Shown one piece after another: positions 38,612 through 47,600 of a DNA stretch of 64,000 nucleotides (position 1 is the stretch's first letter; every line of letters starts with the position of its first letter). Source of the stretch: Opitutaceae bacterium (GTDB taxonomy: Bacteria > Verrucomicrobiota > Verrucomicrobiia > Opitutales > Opitutaceae); contig JANQKV010000004.1 of assembly GCA_028280945.1 (NCBI GenBank), positions 62,001-126,000 of the forward strand, given 5' to 3'. The translations under genes and the position numbers were made by a program. The notes under the pieces were generated by a model. It was not told the origin of the DNA. It searched no databases and saw nothing but the letters and a program-made list of their open reading frames with translations.

Positions 38612-38776
38612 GCGATTTGTATCGATATTGTCTCATTTGTTCCGCCCAAGCAACCGATTGACTAATTTTTGTATCATTTTTTTACCAATCTGTTTCTCCC
38701 CGAAAGCCATGCACTTAGATCTTTCCTCAGGAATACTGCCTCTCAGGCTTTCATTTTGTTAAACATTTGTTAACGT
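38612..38776. promoter_or_regulatory. Divergent promoter region with repeated TTTGT(A/T) motifs, candidate CarH-type operators
   Basis: TTTGTA occurs at 38616-38621 and 38668-38673. TTTGT/ATTGT units start at 38616 and 38627, 11 bp apart, and TTTGT at 38636. Next to the regulator's start, TTTTGTTAAAC and ATTTGTTAACG (38754-38775) are adjacent 11-bp repeats. CarH proteins bind 11-bp repeats through several HTH domains, so these are plausible sites overlapping both promoters. The AT content is far above the flanking genes. Confidence 0.45.
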
Positions 38777-38784
38777 TTTCCGTT

Positions 38785-39777
38785 ATGTCTGAAGTTCGCT
38801 ATTCCATTAAGATTGCCTCCGAACGCAGCGGGGTGTCTTCCCACCTCATCCGGATGTGGGAAAAGCGGTATGGCGCGCTCTCACCCGACCGCACCGAAAC
38901 CAACCGCCGCCTCTACTCCGACGAAAACGTCGAGCGCTTGAGCCTGCTCTATGCGTGCACCAAATCCGGCCACCGGATCGGAAACATTGCCGCCCTTCCT
39001 ACGCCGACCCTGCGCCAACTCGCCCAAGAGTCTGGTCATTCCGGCCGCGAAGAGGACTCCATTCCCACTGAACTCAAGTCCCTGGAAGAACAGCTCCCCG
39101 AGCTGGTGCTTGAGCCATTTCGTGCCATCGAAAACATGGATGCCGAGGCGCTGCGCCGCACCCTCGACAAATCCTCAGTCGATCTCGGCTACCAAGGCAT
39201 GCTCACGAAGGTCGTCGTCCCGCTCATGCAGCACATCGGACGCTTGTGGTGTGAGGGTGAGTTGACCGCCGCTTACGAGCACTTTGCCTCGGCCGCTCTG
39301 CGCACCTATCTGCTCGGCCAGATCCAGTCGTTTTCACCAAGTCGCAACGCTCCCGTGCTCATTACCGTTACGCCGGCGGGGCAACTCCATGAGTTTGGTG
39401 CGGTGGTGTCTGCCGCGGCAGCCAACTCGACCGGCTGGCATGTCATTCACCTCGGACCGAGCCTGCCCGCCGCGGAAATCGCCGGTGCCGCCATCCGCTC
39501 CAAAGCCAACGTGGTTGCACTCAGCTTGGTGCATCCCCCGGACGACCCGGATTTGCCTGCCCAGCTGCGCATGCTCCGCCGACTCCTGCCTCATCGCATT
39601 GGCATTGTGGTAGGCGGCCATTCGGCCGAAGGCTACCGGAAGACCCTGCAGGAGATTCAGGCGATGGTCGTGACCAGCATCGATGACTTCTACGATACAC
39701 TGAATTCCGTGCGGAGACACGGACCGGACGCTTCATTCGATCGCGACCCGACGAATCTCGGTAACGCCAGCGGTTAA
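38785..39777 (+). CDS. CarH/LitR-type MerR regulator with cobalamin-binding domain (probable B12 photoreceptor)
   Basis: Transcription regulator of 330 residues from MSEVRYSIKI. An N-terminal MerR HTH (about 5-72; SGVSSHLIRMWEKRYGAL) is followed by a four-helix cobalamin-cap domain (about 105-185) and a B12-binding Rossmann domain (about 188-305). The light-sensing signature is complete: Trp155 and Glu165-His166 in RLWCEGELTAAYEH (W-x9-EH), and the lower cobalt ligand His202 in GQLHEFG, 36 residues on (35 in Thermus CarH as I recall). It should bind adenosylcobalamin in the dark as a DNA-bound tetramer and release on light. The start at 38785 is preferred over TTG 38767. Divergent from the fasciclin gene. 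Confidence 0.88.
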   Translation: MSEVRYSIKIASERSGVSSHLIRMWEKRYGALSPDRTETNRRLYSDENVERLSLLYACTKSGHRIGNIAALPTPTLRQLAQESGHSGREEDSIPTELKSLEEQLPELVLEPFRAIENMDAEALRRTLDKSSVDLGYQGMLTKVVVPLMQHIGRLWCEGELTAAYEHFASAALRTYLLGQIQSFSPSRNAPVLITVTPAGQLHEFGAVVSAAAANSTGWHVIHLGPSLPAAEIAGAAIRSKANVVALSLVHPPDDPDLPAQLRMLRRLLPHRIGIVVGGHSAEGYRKTLQEIQAMVVTSIDDFYDTLNSVRRHGPDASFDRDPTNLGNASG

Positions 39778-39978
39778 GATCGAGGCCCGTTCGAAGGATT
39801 GTAAACACAAGACCAAGTCCTCCGCGGCAGGGCCGGCGCCGGGACTCCGGAATATGCTCGTGCGGTGAATCCAACCAACGGCCACCGCAATTCGCCTTGC
39901 GCCGGTGAAACCCGGTCGAGCGATTTGTCCATCCATGGCGAGCCCTCAATTTCCTATTAATGGTTACATAACTTACTT

Positions 39979-40013
39979 ATTTGTAATTATTTTTGCTATT
40001 TATTATACAAAAC
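39979..40013. promoter_or_regulatory. AT-rich promoter region with inverted TTTGTA motif
   Basis: TTTGTA at 39980-39985 faces its reverse complement TACAAA at 40006-40011, 26 bp apart start to start, in an AT-rich block of the otherwise GC-rich 39778-40073 gap. The same hexamer recurs twice before the CarH-like gene. Inference: possible shared operator. The remainder of the 296-bp gap shows nothing assignable. Confidence 0.35.
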
Positions 40014-40073
40014 CTCAACAGATCAAGTTCGTGAGTTGACAACCCCTCACATGCGAAGCCCGTTGCTGGCACC

Positions 40074-40997
40074 ATGAAGATGACAGCTCGTCTCCGCACC
40101 CTTTCCGCTCTTCTCATCGGCACCGTGTTTCCCCTGTCGGGCATCGCGCAAATGGGGCCTCCCGTTCCCGCAGGGAAAACTGTTTTCGCCGGTGAGTTTT
40201 TGGCTGTCTTTCAGGAAGACACCGACCTCGACGCCGGCGGCGAGGTTGGCATTGACCGGCTCGGCTTTGAGTTTGGCGCCGTGCGAGGGTTGGAAGGCGG
40301 CAACTCAATCGGGGGCACCATCAGCTACACGTTGGTTGATTACTCCTTCTCCGATGTGCCGGCCCTTGGCGGATTCAGTCCGTGGGATGAAATCGATCAG
40401 TGGCAGGTCGCCCTTCAATACCGCTACGCGATCGATCGCGAGTCCTCGATTTTCCTGATGCCCAGCGTGACGTCTTCCGGTGAGTCCGGCGTTTCCCTTA
40501 GTGACAGCATCGAGTTTGGCGCGATCTTTGGTTACACCAAGACCTTCAGTCGCGAGCTCACGCTGGGGTTTGGCGGGGGCGGTTTCTTTGGCCTCGAGGA
40601 TAGCAGCGGCTTCCCGGTGATTTTTGTTTACTGGCAGATGAGCGAGAACTGGCGCATGTCCAATCCGTTCCGCCCCGGTCCCAGCGGTCCCGCCGGACTG
40701 GAACTGGTTTACACCGGCCTCGGAGATTGGGAGATCGGCTTCGGAGGCGGATATCGTGTTAATCGTTTTGCATTGGATGATGCGGGCCCCGCACCCGACG
40801 GGTTCGGCCAAAATGAAGGTGCCGCCGTGTTCGTTCGCGCATCACGGGAATTCCAGACCGGCGGAAGCCTCGACCTCTACGTCGGCACGGTTGTGGGCGG
40901 CGAGTTGGAACTGGAGGACAACGATGGTCGTCTGGTCGCACGGACCGACTACGACCCATCCATCCTCTTTGCCCTGGCCTATACCCATCGCTGGTAG
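40074..40997 (+). CDS. Outer-membrane beta-barrel-like protein, function unknown
   Basis: Exported protein of 307 residues with signal peptide (about 1-25, GIAQ) and alternating beta strands through to the C-terminal aromatic end LFALAYTHRW, typical of outer-membrane barrels (terminal Trp). Strands such as GTISYTLVDYSFSDV, WQVALQYRYAID and WEIGFGGGYRVNRFAL are amphipathic. It resembles barrel families of unknown function (possibly DUF6268, from memory). It starts 296 bp after the CarH-like gene and is followed 21 bp later by an SDR gene and then a SOUL protein, all on the plus strand, so it is probably the first gene of a light- or stress-linked operon. Confidence 0.75.
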   Translation: MKMTARLRTLSALLIGTVFPLSGIAQMGPPVPAGKTVFAGEFLAVFQEDTDLDAGGEVGIDRLGFEFGAVRGLEGGNSIGGTISYTLVDYSFSDVPALGGFSPWDEIDQWQVALQYRYAIDRESSIFLMPSVTSSGESGVSLSDSIEFGAIFGYTKTFSRELTLGFGGGGFFGLEDSSGFPVIFVYWQMSENWRMSNPFRPGPSGPAGLELVYTGLGDWEIGFGGGYRVNRFALDDAGPAPDGFGQNEGAAVFVRASREFQTGGSLDLYVGTVVGGELELEDNDGRLVARTDYDPSILFALAYTHRW

Positions 40998-41018
40998 CCA
41001 GCTCAAGCTTCCCCCCTC

Positions 41019-41762
41019 GTGAGTGCTCAAAGCTGCATTCTTGTGACCGGCGCCAGCGGTGGCATTGGTTCTGCCTTATGCCGCCAGCTCAGCGAGGCCG
41101 GTCATACCGTCATTGCAGCCAGCCGCGAACGTGGGCGCCTGACTGACGTGGTGGCATCTCACAAGATTGACGGCGACTGCACCACCCCGGACGGCGCTGT
41201 CGCCCTCGTTGAAGCAGCAACGGCTGCCGCCGGTGAATGCCCGTCCGGTTTGGCCCACTGCATCGGCAATACCTTGCTTACCCCACTGCACCGGACCCGC
41301 GCGGCGGCTTGGTCGGAGACGATGCGTGTCAACCTCGACAGCACGTTCCATATCCTGCACGCTTGGATCAACGAACGCCTTCGGGCCAAGGAGGGAGGCA
41401 GTGCGGTTTTTGCCAGTTCGGTGGTGGCTCGCATCGGCGTAGCCAACCACGAAGCCATCGCCGCGGCCAAAGGCGGCATCGAGGCACTCGTGCGCAGCGC
41501 CGCCGCAACGTATGCCCACCAGGGCCTGCGCTTTAACGTCGTGGCTCCTGGCCTGACCGATACGCCGCTTACCGCACCCATGCTGAAATCGGATGCTTTC
41601 CGCACGGCCGCGACCAAACAGTATCCCCTCGACGGCCTCCAATCAGCCGGAGACGTTGCTTCCACCATGGCGTGGTTGTTGGGCGCGGGTGCGGCTCGTA
41701 TCACCGGCCAGACCATCCCGGTCGACGGCGGCTTCACGGCCGTGCGCCCCCTCGTAAAATGA
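41019..41762 (+). CDS. Short-chain dehydrogenase/reductase family protein lacking the catalytic Tyr
   Basis: SDR-fold protein of 247 residues, GTG start 21 bp after the barrel gene. The cofactor motif TGASGGIG (10-17) and the Ser region FASSVVARIG (131-140) are present, but the YxxxK motif reads IAAAK (Ile147 to Lys151, in NHEAIAAAKGG), so the catalytic tyrosine is missing; His144 could substitute or the protein may bind nucleotide without reducing. C-terminal GQTIPVDGGFTAVRPL is normal. The stop overlaps the next gene's start (ATGA). SDR genes accompany LitR/CarH photoregulators in other bacteria, which supports membership in this cluster. Confidence 0.85.
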   Translation: MSAQSCILVTGASGGIGSALCRQLSEAGHTVIAASRERGRLTDVVASHKIDGDCTTPDGAVALVEAATAAAGECPSGLAHCIGNTLLTPLHRTRAAAWSETMRVNLDSTFHILHAWINERLRAKEGGSAVFASSVVARIGVANHEAIAAAKGGIEALVRSAAATYAHQGLRFNVVAPGLTDTPLTAPMLKSDAFRTAATKQYPLDGLQSAGDVASTMAWLLGAGAARITGQTIPVDGGFTAVRPLVK

Positions 41763-42634
41763 ACCGTTCGCTCGCATCCCCCGACCATCGAGCGACCAAA
41801 TTGGCCGCGTTTCTGGCGACGGCACTATTCCCTCTTTTTGCCATGGCCGCTGAAGAAGCTTTCCCTCCCACCGCTCCAGGCACGTCCGAAGTGAAAACCC
41901 TCCCTGCCGGGGTGCTGCTCAAGTCCGAGGCAACCGGCAGTTACTTCCAAAACAGTGGACGCCTGTTTGGCCCCCTTTTCCGCTACATCTCCGATCACAA
42001 CATCGCCATGACCACGCCGGTCGAAGCCCAGATCGATGACGCCGCCATGTTCTTCTGGGTGGCCCCGGGTGAAATCGAAAAGGTCGCCGGCAGCAAAAAT
42101 GGCGTGGAAGTCATCGAAACTCCGGAACGCACCGTTGCCGTGCGGGGAGCCCAAGGAGGCTACAACCAACGCAACTACGAGCAGACCAGGAGCGAGCTCG
42201 AAAACTGGCTCGCCGGCCAGTCCGACTGGCGTGCGACCGACCAACCGTATGGCGTCTATTGGAACGGGCCGTTCACGCCGTGGTTTCTCAAAACATATGA
42301 GGTGCACATCCCGGTCGAGCGCGTGGCCACCGCTTTTGACCTTTCGTCCTACCGCTGGAAAAACCGGGTTCTTGTTGTGGAAACTCCCTCGGAAACCGAC
42401 GACGCTTTCGCCGAACAACTGGCCCGATTCGAGGCCACCGCCGCCGATCTGTCCGAACGCGATCTTGTCGTAAAAACCCAAACGGGAGCCGAAAACTTCC
42501 AAGTCTCCCTCTACGGCAAGGACGGCGGCCGAAAGTGGCGCCAATCCGAACCCCTCGACATGGACACACTCTTCGCCCTGATCGACAGCATGCCCATGCG
42601 CCAGGCCGAAATGCGGCAACAAGCCGACCGGTAA
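41759..42634 (+). CDS. SOUL heme-binding-like domain fused to a DUF4174-like domain, exported
   Basis: A 291-residue protein with a signal-like segment (about 13-31). Residues about 34-190 form a SOUL/HBP heme- or tetrapyrrole-binding domain: YISDHNIAMTTPVEAQI (about 76-92), MFFWVAP, and GPFTPWFLKTYEVHIPV near 170-186. Residues about 198-285 resemble DUF4174 (NRVLVVETPSETDDAF, LSERDLVVKT, VSLYGKDGGRKWR, LFALIDSMPMRQAEM). The fusion is unusual in my experience; both domains are linked to redox or stress in other bacteria. It is translationally coupled to the SDR gene by an ATGA overlap, and lies 3 kb downstream of the CarH-like regulator. Confidence 0.85.
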   Translation: MNRSLASPDHRATKLAAFLATALFPLFAMAAEEAFPPTAPGTSEVKTLPAGVLLKSEATGSYFQNSGRLFGPLFRYISDHNIAMTTPVEAQIDDAAMFFWVAPGEIEKVAGSKNGVEVIETPERTVAVRGAQGGYNQRNYEQTRSELENWLAGQSDWRATDQPYGVYWNGPFTPWFLKTYEVHIPVERVATAFDLSSYRWKNRVLVVETPSETDDAFAEQLARFEATAADLSERDLVVKTQTGAENFQVSLYGKDGGRKWRQSEPLDMDTLFALIDSMPMRQAEMRQQADR

Positions 42635-42689
42635 TCGACCCAGCTCCGGGCGCGATGATACCTGTCTTGAAATTCCCGACCTTGGCGAC

Positions 42690-42720
42690 TTGACATTGTA
42701 AGTAAGCACTTACTTTTATC
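42690..42720 (+). promoter_or_regulatory. Promoter and palindromic operator of the second tetR gene
   Basis: TTGACA (-35-like) at 42690-42695 is followed by the perfect palindrome AAGTAAG-CA-CTTACTT at 42700-42715, 10 bp before the tetR ATG. Almost the same sequence stands before the efflux operon at 43474. The arrangement implies autorepression. Confidence 0.7.
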
Positions 42721-42725
42721 AGCTT

Positions 42726-43457
42726 ATGGTTGCACCCCCTACCCGATCCCGCATGTCCGCCGCCGAGCGGAAACAGGCCATTGCCCTGGCGGTGGTTCCG
42801 GTGTTTGCAAAACAGGGTTTCGACGGCACCACCACCAAGTCGCTGGCCGCCGCGGCTGGCGTTTCCGAAGCCCTGCTCTACCGCCATTTTCCCAGCAAGG
42901 AGTCGCTGTATCATTTCATTCAGGAACAGATCTGCGAAACCAACAGCGCGATCGAAGACTTCGTGCGCGGGCTGGAGCCCGGCTCCAGTTCGCTCGTGCA
43001 GATGATCTATCTCATTCACAAGATCATCGTGCCGACAGGCCATACCCGGATGCCCGACGGGATCGTGCCGCGATTGCTCGTGCACAGTTTGCTGCAGGAC
43101 GGCGAGTTCACCCGCTCCTTCCACAAGTCACGGTTCGATCGCATGGTGCCGTTCATCGCCGAGGCGGCAGAGGTGGCCATTGCCAAGGGTGAGTTGGTGC
43201 CCGGGCCGCTCAGCGGCGCCGAACGCCAGTGGTTCCCCCATCATCTCGCCGTTTCCCTCAAGCTCAGCAGCCTGCCGGCGAAGCGAGTCTTCAATTACGA
43301 GTCCAAGGCCACCGAACGACTGCACCACGCCGTCTGGTTCTGCCTGCGCGGCATCGGCCTCAAGGACCGCGTCATCTCCCGCGAATTCAAACCCGCCAAA
43401 CTCGATCCCGTTATCAATGACGTGCTTTTCCGCGCCGGACTGCGGACCAAGCGCTGA
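42726..43457 (+). CDS. TetR/AcrR-family repressor of the second RND operon
   Basis: Repressor of 243 residues (start ATG 42726; ATG 42753 is an alternative). The HTH is at about 15-62: AIALAVVPVFAKQGFDGTTTK, SLAAAAGVSEALLYRHFPSKESLY. The C-terminal region is a helical ligand domain with no assignable ligand. The gene is the first of four colinear genes: regulator, adaptor, pump and outer-membrane factor. Matching palindromes before this gene and before the adaptor indicate that the protein controls both itself and the pump operon, unlike the divergent arrangement of the first RND system. Confidence 0.92.
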   Translation: MVAPPTRSRMSAAERKQAIALAVVPVFAKQGFDGTTTKSLAAAAGVSEALLYRHFPSKESLYHFIQEQICETNSAIEDFVRGLEPGSSSLVQMIYLIHKIIVPTGHTRMPDGIVPRLLVHSLLQDGEFTRSFHKSRFDRMVPFIAEAAEVAIAKGELVPGPLSGAERQWFPHHLAVSLKLSSLPAKRVFNYESKATERLHHAVWFCLRGIGLKDRVISREFKPAKLDPVINDVLFRAGLRTKR

Positions 43458-43473
43458 TCCATTTGCCTCAATT

Positions 43474-43493
43474 AGTAAGTAAACACTTATTAA
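43474..43493 (+). promoter_or_regulatory. Second copy of the TetR operator, before the efflux operon
   Basis: GTAAGTAAACACTTATTAA at 43475-43493 shares GTAAGTAARCACTTAYT with the operator at 42698-42715 and lies directly before the adaptor ATG (43496). The short distance suggests direct blocking of transcription or translation start. Confidence 0.65.
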
Positions 43494-43495
43494 CC

Positions 43496-44647
43496 ATGAA
43501 ATTGAATCACCGCACCCTCCCCCCGCTCCGCCGTCCCTGGCTGATGCGCCTGCTTGGCCTCACCGGCCTGATTGTCGTCGCCGGAGGTGGCTGGTGGCTG
43601 CACGCCGCCAACACCGCTGATCCTCGGGCGGGCGAAGGCCAAACCTTGGTTGTGATGACTGGCACCTTGACCGAGACCGCCACGTTCGAACGTCTCCGCC
43701 GTTTTCTCGGCGAGGTGCAGGCCACCCGGTCGAGTATGCTCGGATTCGAGGTTTCGGGTGCTCTCAGCGAGGTGCGGGTTGATGAAGGGGACGCGGTCGC
43801 AGCGGGTGAGGTTCTGGCTACGCTCGACACCCGCCGCCTGGAGGCCGCCCGCGCCGAGGCCGTTGCTGGTCTCGAGGAGGCGATGGCGGCCGAGGAGTTG
43901 GCCCGTTCCACCTTGGTGCGGCTGGAACGCGCCCGGGTATCGAACGCGGTCTCGGCGCAACAGGTCGACGAAGCGGCCCGGCAGGTTGATCGACAGGCTG
44001 CCGCCGCGGCCCGCGCCCGCGCCCAAGTCGAACGTCTTGATGTCGACCTTGCCAAGTCGCGTCTCCTCGCCCCTTACGCCGGCCGGCTGCAACGGCGCCT
44101 GGCCGACGAAGGCACCGTGCTTTCGGCCGGACAACCCGTGTTTGAACTGCGCGAAACCGGCGTGCCGGAAATCCGGTTTTCGGTGGAAGCCGAGCTGGCC
44201 CAGCGCGTGAAGCCCGACATGACATTCGCCGCCCGTGCTCGCAATGCCACCACTCTGAATCTGCGGGTGGTGCGAATTTTGCCGGGACGCGATCCGGGAA
44301 CGCGCGCCGTGCCTGTATTCGCCCAACCGATCGAGGGCGGCGAAACTCTGCGCGAAGGCGAGTTGGTTGAGGTGGTGATCTCGGAGACCGAATCGCAAAC
44401 CGGGTTTTGGGTGCCGCTCACCGCCCTGGCCGAAAGTGCCCGTGGGCTCTGGTCGTGCTACGTCGCCGAGCCGGCCGCCGACGGTGGGCTGCATCGGCTC
44501 GCCCGGCGCGAGGTGGAAATCCTGAGTCTGCAGGAGAATCGGGCTTACGTCATCGGCAACCTGCACGACGGGGAAGCACTCGTGCTTGATGGGCTGCATC
44601 GCATCGTGCCGGGGCAAACCGTGCGGTTGGCCGAGCAGTCCTCCTGA
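43496..44647 (+). CDS. RND efflux periplasmic adaptor (membrane fusion protein)
   Basis: Adaptor of 383 residues. An N-terminal membrane anchor (about 15-36, LLGLTGLIVVAGGGWWLHAA) replaces the lipoprotein signal seen in the first system. The lipoyl halves are GALSEVRVDEGDAVAAGEVLA (about 85) and LAPYAGRLQRRLADEGTVLSAG (about 190), separated by an Ala/Arg-rich helical hairpin (about 108-180). Barrel and proximal domains follow to GLHRIVPGQTVRL. It is the first structural gene after tetR, 24 bp upstream of the pump gene. Confidence 0.93.
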   Translation: MKLNHRTLPPLRRPWLMRLLGLTGLIVVAGGGWWLHAANTADPRAGEGQTLVVMTGTLTETATFERLRRFLGEVQATRSSMLGFEVSGALSEVRVDEGDAVAAGEVLATLDTRRLEAARAEAVAGLEEAMAAEELARSTLVRLERARVSNAVSAQQVDEAARQVDRQAAAAARARAQVERLDVDLAKSRLLAPYAGRLQRRLADEGTVLSAGQPVFELRETGVPEIRFSVEAELAQRVKPDMTFAARARNATTLNLRVVRILPGRDPGTRAVPVFAQPIEGGETLREGELVEVVISETESQTGFWVPLTALAESARGLWSCYVAEPAADGGLHRLARREVEILSLQENRAYVIGNLHDGEALVLDGLHRIVPGQTVRLAEQSS

Positions 44648-44671
44648 CAACCCACCGAACGCCCAATCGTC

Positions 44672-47600
44672 ATGGCCACTCCGCCTCCCTCTCGTTCGCC
44701 GGCAACTTTGCTGATGCGCAACCGGCACCTGTTGGTGCTGCTCGTGCTGACCATCGTTGTGGGTGGGTTCTCCGCGCTTAATCACATCCCGCGCCTCGAG
44801 GATCCGGTCATCACCATGCGCAACCCGCTCGTGATCACCATGCTGCCCGGCGCTACCGCGGAGCGCGTCGAGGCCCAAGTCACGGAAAAACTCGAAGTCG
44901 CCCTCAAGGAAATCCCCGAGATCAAGGAAACCATCACCACCTCGCGGGCCAACATCTCGGTGGTCGCCATCGAGCTCATCGAGGGGGTCACCAAAGACAC
45001 CAACCGCGAGGTCTTTGCCCGCATTCGCGACAAGGTCGAAGAGGCGCGGCGTGACTTTCCGCCCGAAACGCTGGCCTCCGTGTTCGACGACAAACGCGGC
45101 GCCCTGGCCTTCACCTTGATCCTCGGCCTGCAGTGGGATGGCCCGGGACCAACCAACCTGAAAATTCTCTCCCGCGAGGCCGAGACCCTCGCCGACCGAT
45201 TGCGAACAGTGCCCGGCACCGACATCGTCCGTGTCTACGGGGCACCGGCGGAACAGGTGCTGGTAGAACTTGATCCCGACAAGGCTGCCGCCCTCGGGTT
45301 GAGCATCGGCGAGGTTGCCACCGCCCTGCGCGCGGCCGATGCCAAACTGCCCGCCGGCACCTTGGTCGGCCGCCAACGCAACCTGCTGGTGGAGGTGCAG
45401 GGTGAACTCGATTCCCTCGACCGCGTCGGCAATGTCGCACTGCGGGCCGGGCCTTCCGGCAGCCTGTTGAAGATCAGCGACGTCGCGACGGTTTCGCGCT
45501 CGGCGGTGGACCCCGCCGAAGAGATCGCCCGCACCAACGGCCAACGCACCGTTTACGTGGCAGCCCGTGTCATTGAAGAACAACGCGTGGACGTATGGGC
45601 CGAACGCGCCTCGCAGGTTGTCGGGGCGTATCGCGACACACTGGGTTCGGGTGTCACCCTCGAAACCGTTTTCGACCAAAATTTCTATACCAGCGGACGC
45701 CTCGCCGAACTGACCGCCAACCTCCTGCTCGGCGGCGTGGTGGTCCTGTTGGTGGTGTTTTTCTCCATGGGCTGGAGGGCCAGTTGGATCGTCGGCAGCG
45801 CCCTGCCCCTCACGGCTTCGCTGACCCTGCTGATCGTTTCCTACACCGGCGGAAAACTGCACCAAATGTCGATCTTTGGCATGATCATCGCGCTCGGCCT
45901 GTTGATCGACAACGCCATCGTCGTGACCGACGACATTCGCAAAGGCCTGCGGGCGGGATTGGGTGGACCGGCGGCCGTTGCCCAAGCGATTCACCACCTC
46001 TTTGTACCGCTGCTCTCGTCCACCCTGACAACCATCTTTGCCTTTGCGCCCATCCTGCTGCTTCCAGGCAACGCGGGAGACTTCATCAGTCCGATCGGCA
46101 GCAGCGTGATCATCGCCTTGGCGGGTTCGTTTCTTGTCGCGATGACCATGGTGGCTTCCTTCGCCGGACTTTTTGGCCGCACGGGCAAAATCGATGCCCG
46201 CCTCCCTTCCTGGCTCGCCAACGGCGTGTCTCATGCCCCCCTGGCCGATTGGTTCGGGCGCACTCTGCAACGGTTCTACGTGCGCCCTGTCCGCACCATG
46301 GCAATCGCCAGCGCAATTCCTATGATCGGGTTTGTGCTCGCCAGCACCATGGGGGTGCAGTTCTTTCCGCGCACCGATCGCAACATGTTCGAGTTGCAGC
46401 TGTGGCTGCCCGGCGGTTCAGGTATTCAAGAAACCGATACAATAGCCCGGTCGATCGAGGACCGCCTGTGGCAGCGGGACGAGGTGACCGCCGTGCATTG
46501 GCTGCATGGATCCAGCTTCCCTTCGGTCTACTACAACTTGGTCATGAACAAGGACAACACGCCGCACTATGCCCATGCGGTGATCGAAGCGACTGACTTC
46601 AAGGCGGTGAAGCAGCTCATCCCCGAGATCCAGGCGGAGCTCGACGCCCGTTTCCCCCAAACACAGATCGTGGTCGGCCAATTTGCCCAAGGTCCCCCCG
46701 CCGAGGCCGACGTCGAGTTTCGCGTCGTGGGACCAAACATCCGGCAGCTGCAAAACCTCGCCGAAATCGTCCGGCTCAAACTCGCCGAGCATCCCGATGT
46801 TTTGCACACCCAGGTCACCATGCCGCGGGGCGAACCCAAGGTACGGTTCACGGCCAACGAGGCCGACGCCCGCCAGGCCGGCCTGACTCTCAGCGACCTG
46901 GCGCAGCAGCTCCAAGGCACACTGCAGGGCATCACCGCCGGCACCGTCCTGGAGGATATCACGGAGCTACCGGTGCGGGTCCGCTATCCCACCTCGGAAC
47001 GGGCCGATTTCGATGCCCTGCTCGGCCATCGATTCATCGCGCCTTCCGGTCAGTGGGTTCCGCTCGCCGGTTTGGGAGACCTCGAGCTTGAGCCCGCCTC
47101 GGGTGGTATCACCCGCCGCAACAGCGAACGCGTCAACATCGTGCGCGGTTACACCCGCAACGGCGCCCTGCCCATCGAAGTGACCAAGGCGGTTACGGAA
47201 GCGGTCGAACGCAGCGACTTGGTGCTGCCCGCGGGATATCGATTGGAGGTTGGCGGTGATTCTGAGAATCAGTCCGAGGCCGTGGGCAACCTGACCCTTT
47301 ACCTACCGGTGCTGGGTTTGCTGACCATTGCGATTCTGGTATTGTCATTTCGCAGCGTGGCAATGGCCGGGCTGTTGAGTGTCGTCGCATTCCTCTCGGT
47401 GGGCTTCGGATTGCTCGCCACGTGGCTTTCGGGTTTTCCGCTCAGCTTTAATACCATCCTGGGTTCGTTGGGCCTCATCGGCCTCGCCTTTAACAGCAGC
47501 ATCGTGGTGCTGGCATCGGTTCGGGCCCACGAAGGAGCGAGTCGGGGCGATCCTGCGGCGCTCGCCGAGCGTGTGCTTGATTCGTCCCGTCATCTCATTT

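Noticed and set aside
43490..46270. A 926-codon open frame on the minus strand
   Set aside because: It lies opposite the adaptor and RND pump genes, which have clear domains; the composition is shadow-like (HDDGQ-rich).
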